From positions 1 through 10,476 of the forward strand of contig SLRI01000705.1 in NCBI GenBank assembly GCA_007131045.1: DNA of 10,476 nucleotides, written 5' to 3'. This DNA is from Rhodospirillales bacterium (GTDB taxonomy: Bacteria > Pseudomonadota > Alphaproteobacteria > Geminicoccales > Geminicoccaceae). The notes beneath the pieces are model-generated. The model was not told the origin of the DNA. It was given only the letters and a program-made list of their open reading frames with translations, and made no database searches. Below, piece after piece: positions 7,086 through 10,476 of the stretch. The position numbers were made by a program, and so were the translations under genes. Every line of letters begins with the position of its first letter. Position 1 is the first letter of the stretch.

Positions 7086-7132
7086 CCTATCGTTGCCGAC
7101 CTATCGTTGCCGACGCTCTCGATCGTTGTCGG
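7086..7132. repeat. 14-bp direct repeat in the gpmI leader
   Basis: CCTATCGTTGCCGA occurs twice back to back, at 7086-7099 and 7100-7113, with a looser third version TCGATCGTTGTCGG at 7119-7132. The first copy includes part of the gpmI Shine-Dalgarno (AGGAA on the minus strand, 7084-7088). It could be a slippage product or a binding site in the leader; nothing further supports regulation. Confidence 0.85.
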
Positions 7133-7283
7133 CGAACCCGAGCCGCCGACGTCGCCACGAAGCCGGCCACGCCGCCGAGAGACTAGTACACCCCGCGCCG
7201 CGTCGCCAGCGTTTGCACGGTTCTAGCAGCCATTCATGAAGATTTTCTGAACGAGGACCGCGAAAGACGAAGCGGCGAAAAGT

Positions 7284-7309
7284 GAAACGCCGGCTCACGC
7301 CGGCGTTTC
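7284..7309 (-). terminator. Intrinsic terminator of the TolC-family gene
   Basis: A perfect 11-bp inverted repeat (GAAACGCCGGC / GCCGGCGTTTC) with a 4-base loop. On the minus strand it is followed by ACTTTTC, a short T tract. It begins 27 bp past the TAG of the TolC-family gene and lies about 200 bp before gpmI, so it should separate the secretion gene from the gpmI operon. Confidence 0.85.
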
Positions 7310-7335
7310 GAGATCACGGATGGAGCCGAAAACGG

Positions 7336-9141
7336 CTAGTCGGCACTGCGCGAGCGACCGAACAGACTGCCGAAGAAGTCGCCGACGGAGTCGTAGCTGG
7401 GTGCATCGGCCTGTCGCGCGGCAGCCGGAGCGGTCGCGAACGTGTTGCCGGCGGGAGCGGCGCGCCGCTCACCATCCGGGTCCGCCGGCACCGGCTGACC
7501 GCTGTCGCTCAGCGCGAGAACCGTGGGCGCCACAGACCCATTTGCCGCCTCCAGCTCGAAAACGATCTCGGCCGCCCCGGGGACGTCCGCCATGTCGGCC
7601 GCGGGCTCGACCGGCAGGGCCGCGCCGGTGGCACCCGAATCCGCGGGGCGATTGATCAGCGGCGCCATGTCGAGGGCGTCGGCCGGCGGCTCGCCGCGCT
7701 CGACGCCACGCAGCGGCCGCGGCTCGGCGCGCGGATCGCTCAGCGGCTGCGTCTTCTCCTCGACCGCCTCGGGCGTCTGCAAGTCGTCGAGCGTCCGGTG
7801 GATACTCACCGACTCGCGCGGCCGGACGACGTCGAGAGTGTCCAACAGATCACCGACGACGGCGAGCACCCGGTAGGCGGCGAAGCGCTCGGTGTAAACG
7901 GCGGTGACCAACTGCACGCGATCGAGAAAGAGCTCGTTCTCGGCATCGAGCAGATCGAGCAATTGACGCTGCCCGACCTCGAACTGCTCGGCGTAGACGT
8001 CGCGGGTTCGGCGCTGGGCCTCCTCCTTCTGGGCGAGCGCGTCACGCCGGCCGCGGGCAGTCTCCAGCGCATTGTAGGAGACGCGGGCCTCCTCCTCGGC
8101 GATACGGCGCGAATTCGCCAACGATGCGCGCGCCTCGTTGGCCCGGTGGAACGCCTCCCGCTCCAGCGCCATGTCGGCGCCGCCGCGATAGAGGTTGTAG
8201 CGCATCACCAAAAGCGCGCTGGCGTCGTTGTCACGGCCCTGCGCGCCGTCGATGTTGCGGTTGAGGCTGGTGCCGAGCTCGACGTCGAAACGCGGGTAGA
8301 AGCCGGCCTGCGATGCACGGCTTTCGGCCCCGGCGACCTCGGTGTCGGCGGCGGCGATGCGCACGGTCGGACTGTTCACCGAGGCGAGATTGGCCGCGTC
8401 CTCGGGCGATGGCGGCAACGCCGCGACCGGCGCCTCGGAATCCTCGAGGTCGCCCGGGCGCGCGCCGACCACCCGCTGGTAGCGGGCGATCGCATCGGCC
8501 AGCGAGCCGCGCGCGACGGCCAGCGTATCGAAGGCTCGAGCCAAGCGCGATTCGGTCTGCCGCACATCGCCGATGTCGCCGCGTCCAGCCTCCTCGAGAT
8601 CGCGCACCTGGCCGATAATCCGTTCGTGCTGGGCGATGTTCGACTCGTTCAGTCGGACGATCTCCTGGTTGCGCAGAATATCGAGGTGCGCCTCGATGGC
8701 ATTCAGCGCAATGAATTCGGCCGCCTCCTCGACCCGATGGGCGGCGCTGTCGATCCGAGCCCGCTGCCGCTCTACCTCGCTGCGTGTGGCGAATCCGTCG
8801 AACAGCATCTGCGAGAGGGTGAGCTGACTCTCGGTCCGAAAGCGCGTGTCGCTGCCGTTACGCGCGCGGGTCGTGTTGTTGTCCGACCACTCGGGGCCGG
8901 CGGCGGCGCGGAAATCGAGACTCGGCAGATAGCCGGCCCGGGCCTGACGCAACTCCTGATCGACGGCGCGCCGATTGGTCTTGACGATGTCGATCTCGGG
9001 ATTGGTCTCGATGGCGCCGTAGACCGAATCCTGCAGCGACGTCGCCAGCGCCTGACTGTTGCCGACCACGACCATCGCGGCGGAAGCGAAGAGGGCGACC
9101 GTCCAACGTCGCAAACCAACGGAACCGATTTTCTCTTTCAT
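7336..9141 (-). CDS. TolC-family outer membrane channel for type I secretion (LapE/AggA-like)
   Basis: A 601-residue outer membrane efflux protein that would form the trimeric exit duct of a type I secretion system. Residues 1-33 are a signal peptide, cleaved about after ALA. The two outer membrane efflux repeats span about 35-225 and 245-435: LQDSVYGAIETNPEI and ARAGYLPSLDFRAAAG open the first, SQAGFYPRFDVELG and YNLYRGGADMALERE belong to the second, and QFEVGQRQLLDLLDAENELF (386-405) is characteristic of the family. About 160 residues of Pro/Ala/Asp-rich tail follow (440-601), ending in DSVGDFFGSLFGRSRSAD; most TolC proteins of this type end near 440-450. The frame stays open upstream to 9963, but the ATG at 9141 follows GGAAGG and begins a good signal peptide. 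It is divergent from the transporter at 9494, its likely partner. Confidence 0.93.
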   Translation of the reverse strand: MKEKIGSVGLRRWTVALFASAAMVVVGNSQALATSLQDSVYGAIETNPEIDIVKTNRRAVDQELRQARAGYLPSLDFRAAAGPEWSDNNTTRARNGSDTRFRTESQLTLSQMLFDGFATRSEVERQRARIDSAAHRVEEAAEFIALNAIEAHLDILRNQEIVRLNESNIAQHERIIGQVRDLEEAGRGDIGDVRQTESRLARAFDTLAVARGSLADAIARYQRVVGARPGDLEDSEAPVAALPPSPEDAANLASVNSPTVRIAAADTEVAGAESRASQAGFYPRFDVELGTSLNRNIDGAQGRDNDASALLVMRYNLYRGGADMALEREAFHRANEARASLANSRRIAEEEARVSYNALETARGRRDALAQKEEAQRRTRDVYAEQFEVGQRQLLDLLDAENELFLDRVQLVTAVYTERFAAYRVLAVVGDLLDTLDVVRPRESVSIHRTLDDLQTPEAVEEKTQPLSDPRAEPRPLRGVERGEPPADALDMAPLINRPADSGATGAALPVEPAADMADVPGAAEIVFELEAANGSVAPTVLALSDSGQPVPADPDGERRAAPAGNTFATAPAAARQADAPSYDSVGDFFGSLFGRSRSAD

Positions 9142-9145
9142 GTGC

Positions 9146-9151
9146 CCTTCC
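9146..9151 (-). promoter_or_regulatory. Ribosome-binding site that fixes the TolC-family start
   Basis: GGAAGG on the minus strand lies four bases before the ATG at 9141. It decides the start in a reading frame that stays open for another 270 codons upstream. Confidence 0.75.
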
Positions 9152-9204
9152 GCAACTCCTGCGCGACATCCGACGGCAGAACGGGATGCCTTTCGATCGG
9201 CGCT

Positions 9205-9233
9205 GTGGTATCTTCTCGCCCATAGAGCGTCAA
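9205..9233 (-). promoter_or_regulatory. Candidate promoter for the TolC-family gene
   Basis: On the minus strand TTGACG (9233-9228) is followed, after 17 bases, by TACCAC (9210-9205). The -35 box is close to consensus and the -10 is poor. It lies about 65 bp before the ATG at 9141, a plausible leader length. Confidence 0.3.
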
Positions 9234-9362
9234 CGCCTATCCAAGCCGAGGCGCAGCAGGCTGTGCCCTGTGTGATTTTTTTGCGTGCGTCCGCCCCCCT
9301 CGAAAGCCATAAACGACCGCAATCTTTACCTTCTGGTGATGGTTTGTGAGTAACGTGCGGGC

Positions 9363-9497
9363 ATGACGATAGCGATACAGGTGGCCTGGTTCGGCGGCAC
9401 CCGGCGAGCGGTCGCCGAGCCGCCGCCGATCGGCCTTCCATCACCGAACCCCGCCAGCCACGCGGTGGCCACGGACGAGCTTTGGAGACGGGCATGA
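9363..9497 (+). CDS. Possible 44-residue leader ORF overlapping the transporter start
   Basis: ATG at 9363 opens a 44-codon frame beginning MTIAIQVAWFGGTRRA and ending ATDELWRRA. Its TGA overlaps the transporter's ATG as ATGA, an arrangement typical of translational coupling. The protein has no recognised domain: a short hydrophobic start, a Pro-rich middle and a charged end. The upstream ribosome-binding sequence is weak (GTGCGGGC), and the transporter has its own GGAG. It may be a real small leader gene or a chance frame in GC-rich DNA. Confidence 0.3.
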   Translation: MTIAIQVAWFGGTRRAVAEPPPIGLPSPNPASHAVATDELWRRA

Positions 9498-10476
9498 GCG
9501 ACAGCGGAACGCTGCTGCGCGGCACAGACGAGGAGCGGGCCGAAGCCGTCGCCGCTGCGGCGCAGGCCGGCAGCAGCGGCGAGCGACTGCCGCCGGCGGC
9601 CGAGCCGCCCGTGCCCGGTCCGGCCGCGAGCTGGCAGCTGCGGGAAAGTGCCCAGACACGGGACGATCCGCTGCTCCGGGCGCTCGAGACGCTGACCCAG
9701 CTGCACGGTCGGCCGACCTCGATGCCGGCGCTGGTGGCGGGCCTGCCGCTGCCCGAGGGCCGCATGATACCGTCCCTGGCGCCGCGCGCGCTGGAGCGGG
9801 CCGGCCTCAGCGCCCGCCTGGTGCGCCGCCCGATCGCCCGAATCGACGCCTTGTCCCTGCCCTGCCTGCTCTTCTTGAAGGACGGGCAATGCGTCATCCT
9901 GACCGGCCGGGAGGGGAGCACCCTCGAGCTCGTGGTCCCCGACACCGGCCGCGGCACCACCACCGTGGAACTGGCCGAGCTCGAGCGCCGCTACGACGGG
10001 CACGCGCTCTTCGCCCGGCCGGAGATCGGCTACGAGCAGCGCGACCGGCCGATCGCCCTCGAGCGCAAGGGCCACTGGTTCTGGTCGACCCTGTTTCGTC
10101 AGTGGCCGACCTACGCCGAGGTGCTGATCGCGGCCGTCTTCATCAATGCCTTCGCCCTCGCCTCGCCGCTCTTCGTGATGAACGTCTACGACCGGGTGGT
10201 GCCCAACAACGCGATCTCCACCCTCTGGGTCCTGGCGATCGGCGCGCTCACCGTCTTCGCCTTCGACTTCATGCTGAAGACGCTGCGCGGCTACTTCATC
10301 GATACCGCCGGACGAATCGCCGACATCCGCCTCGCCAGCCGGATCTTCGAGCACGTCATGGGCATCAAGATGGCGGCGAGGCCGGCCTCGGCCGGCGCCT
10401 TCGCCAACCATCTGCGCGAGTTCGAGAGCTTGCGCGACTTCTTCACCTCGGCGACGGTCACCACCCTGGTCGATCT
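9494..10476 (+). CDS. Type I secretion system permease/ATPase, LapB-like (3' truncated by window)
   Basis: The first 327 residues of an inner-membrane ABC exporter that would energise type I secretion of a large substrate, typically an RTX adhesin or similar protein. An Ala/Pro/Glu-rich N-terminal extension (1-57) precedes a C39-peptidase-like domain (about 58-175). That domain includes LVAGLPLPEGRMIPSLAPRALERAGL, but the catalytic cysteine position near DDPLL (57-61) carries no Cys, so it should bind rather than cleave substrate. The first transmembrane helices lie at about 207-228 and 242-262, with ASPLFVMNVYDRVVPNNAI between them, a hallmark of this family. The Walker motifs lie past the right edge. 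GGAG six bases before the ATG supports the start. The TolC-family gene is divergent upstream; an HlyD-type adaptor is expected nearby but not seen. Confidence 0.93.
   Translation, partial: MSDSGTLLRGTDEERAEAVAAAAQAGSSGERLPPAAEPPVPGPAASWQLRESAQTRDDPLLRALETLTQLHGRPTSMPALVAGLPLPEGRMIPSLAPRALERAGLSARLVRRPIARIDALSLPCLLFLKDGQCVILTGREGSTLELVVPDTGRGTTTVELAELERRYDGHALFARPEIGYEQRDRPIALERKGHWFWSTLFRQWPTYAEVLIAAVFINAFALASPLFVMNVYDRVVPNNAISTLWVLAIGALTVFAFDFMLKTLRGYFIDTAGRIADIRLASRIFEHVMGIKMAARPASAGAFANHLREFESLRDFFTSATVTTLVD

Larger units (their letters stand above)
9142..9362. other. Divergent intergenic control region between TolC-family gene and transporter
   Basis: This is the gene-free part of the 352 bp between the two divergent secretion genes, and promoters for both must lie in or near it. 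It is less GC-rich than its surroundings, with a run of seven T at about 9273-9279 and the AT-rich stretch AATCTTTACC near 9320. A candidate minus-strand promoter is listed separately. I could not identify a clear plus-strand promoter. Confidence 0.6.

Noticed and set aside
5517..7226. A 569-codon plus-strand frame opposite gpmI.
   Set aside because: It mirrors the gpmI coding sequence, and its composition (His/Arg/Gly/Asp-rich) is that of an antisense shadow in GC-rich DNA; gpmI carries all catalytic motifs.
7282..9225. A 647-codon plus-strand frame opposite the TolC-family gene.
   Set aside because: Antisense shadow: it has no family features, while the minus strand encodes a complete signal peptide and both efflux repeats.
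9255..9285. T run after CAGGCTGTGCCCTG considered as a plus-strand terminator.
   Set aside because: The possible stem is only about four base pairs and no plus-strand gene ends upstream of it.
9142..9963. Extending the TolC-family protein upstream to 9963, giving 875 residues.
   Set aside because: The extension would run through the transporter gene on the other strand, is low-complexity, and would bury a good signal peptide and ribosome-binding site at 9141.
9326..10411. A 361-codon minus-strand frame opposite the secretion transporter.
   Set aside because: It is a shadow of the LapB-like gene, whose membrane and C39-like motifs are clear on the plus strand.

Overview
The window is very GC-rich and reads as chromosome from an alphaproteobacterium, probably Rhodospirillales or a relative. 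The basis is the gene order gpmI - envC-like - ctpA - divergent polysaccharide deacetylase together with the style of the proteins, for example the LKLFGDVFERVRNEYVEEV start of the mature CtpA and the RLYVELRRRGIPVDP end of the EnvC-like protein. The taxonomic call is an inference from recalled family features, not from a search.

Layout, left to right. Positions 1-1266 hold no intact gene. They are a tandem array of about 350-bp units, three complete and one cut by the left edge. Each unit is a decayed copy of the last ~115 codons of the neighbouring deacetylase gene, in the same orientation. The deacetylase itself is at 1267-2382 (minus). The gap 2383-2842 has no gene but contains a 15-bp tandem repeat and what looks like a decayed copy of the 5' end of the same deacetylase gene, so the gene appears flanked on both sides by degenerate pieces of itself. 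Then come, all on the minus strand, the S41 protease ctpA (2843-4135), an EnvC/LytM-type hydrolase activator (4136-5539) and gpmI (5532-7079). ctpA and the envC-like gene abut, and the envC-like gene and gpmI overlap by 8 bp, so these three form one operon transcribed gpmI -> envC -> ctpA; the deacetylase may be the distal gene across the 460-bp gap.

The right third is a type I secretion locus. A TolC-family outer membrane protein with a long extra C-terminal tail (7336-9141, minus) ends in a clear hairpin terminator. It is divergent from a LapB-like type I secretion ABC transporter (9494 onward, plus), which is cut by the right edge before its ATPase domain. A 44-codon frame ends in an ATGA overlap with the transporter start. 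The periplasmic adaptor (HlyD/LapC type) and the exported substrate are not in the window.

Functionally, the operon couples a glycolytic enzyme to an envelope-remodelling set: EnvC-type activators switch on cell-wall amidases at division, CtpA-type proteases turn over envelope and cell-wall proteins, and the deacetylase-fold protein has no firmly known substrate. The most unusual content is not a gene but the self-similar degenerate array around the deacetylase gene. Several unrelated short tandem duplications (12, 14, 15 and 18 bp) elsewhere in the window suggest that tandem duplication is common in this genome.
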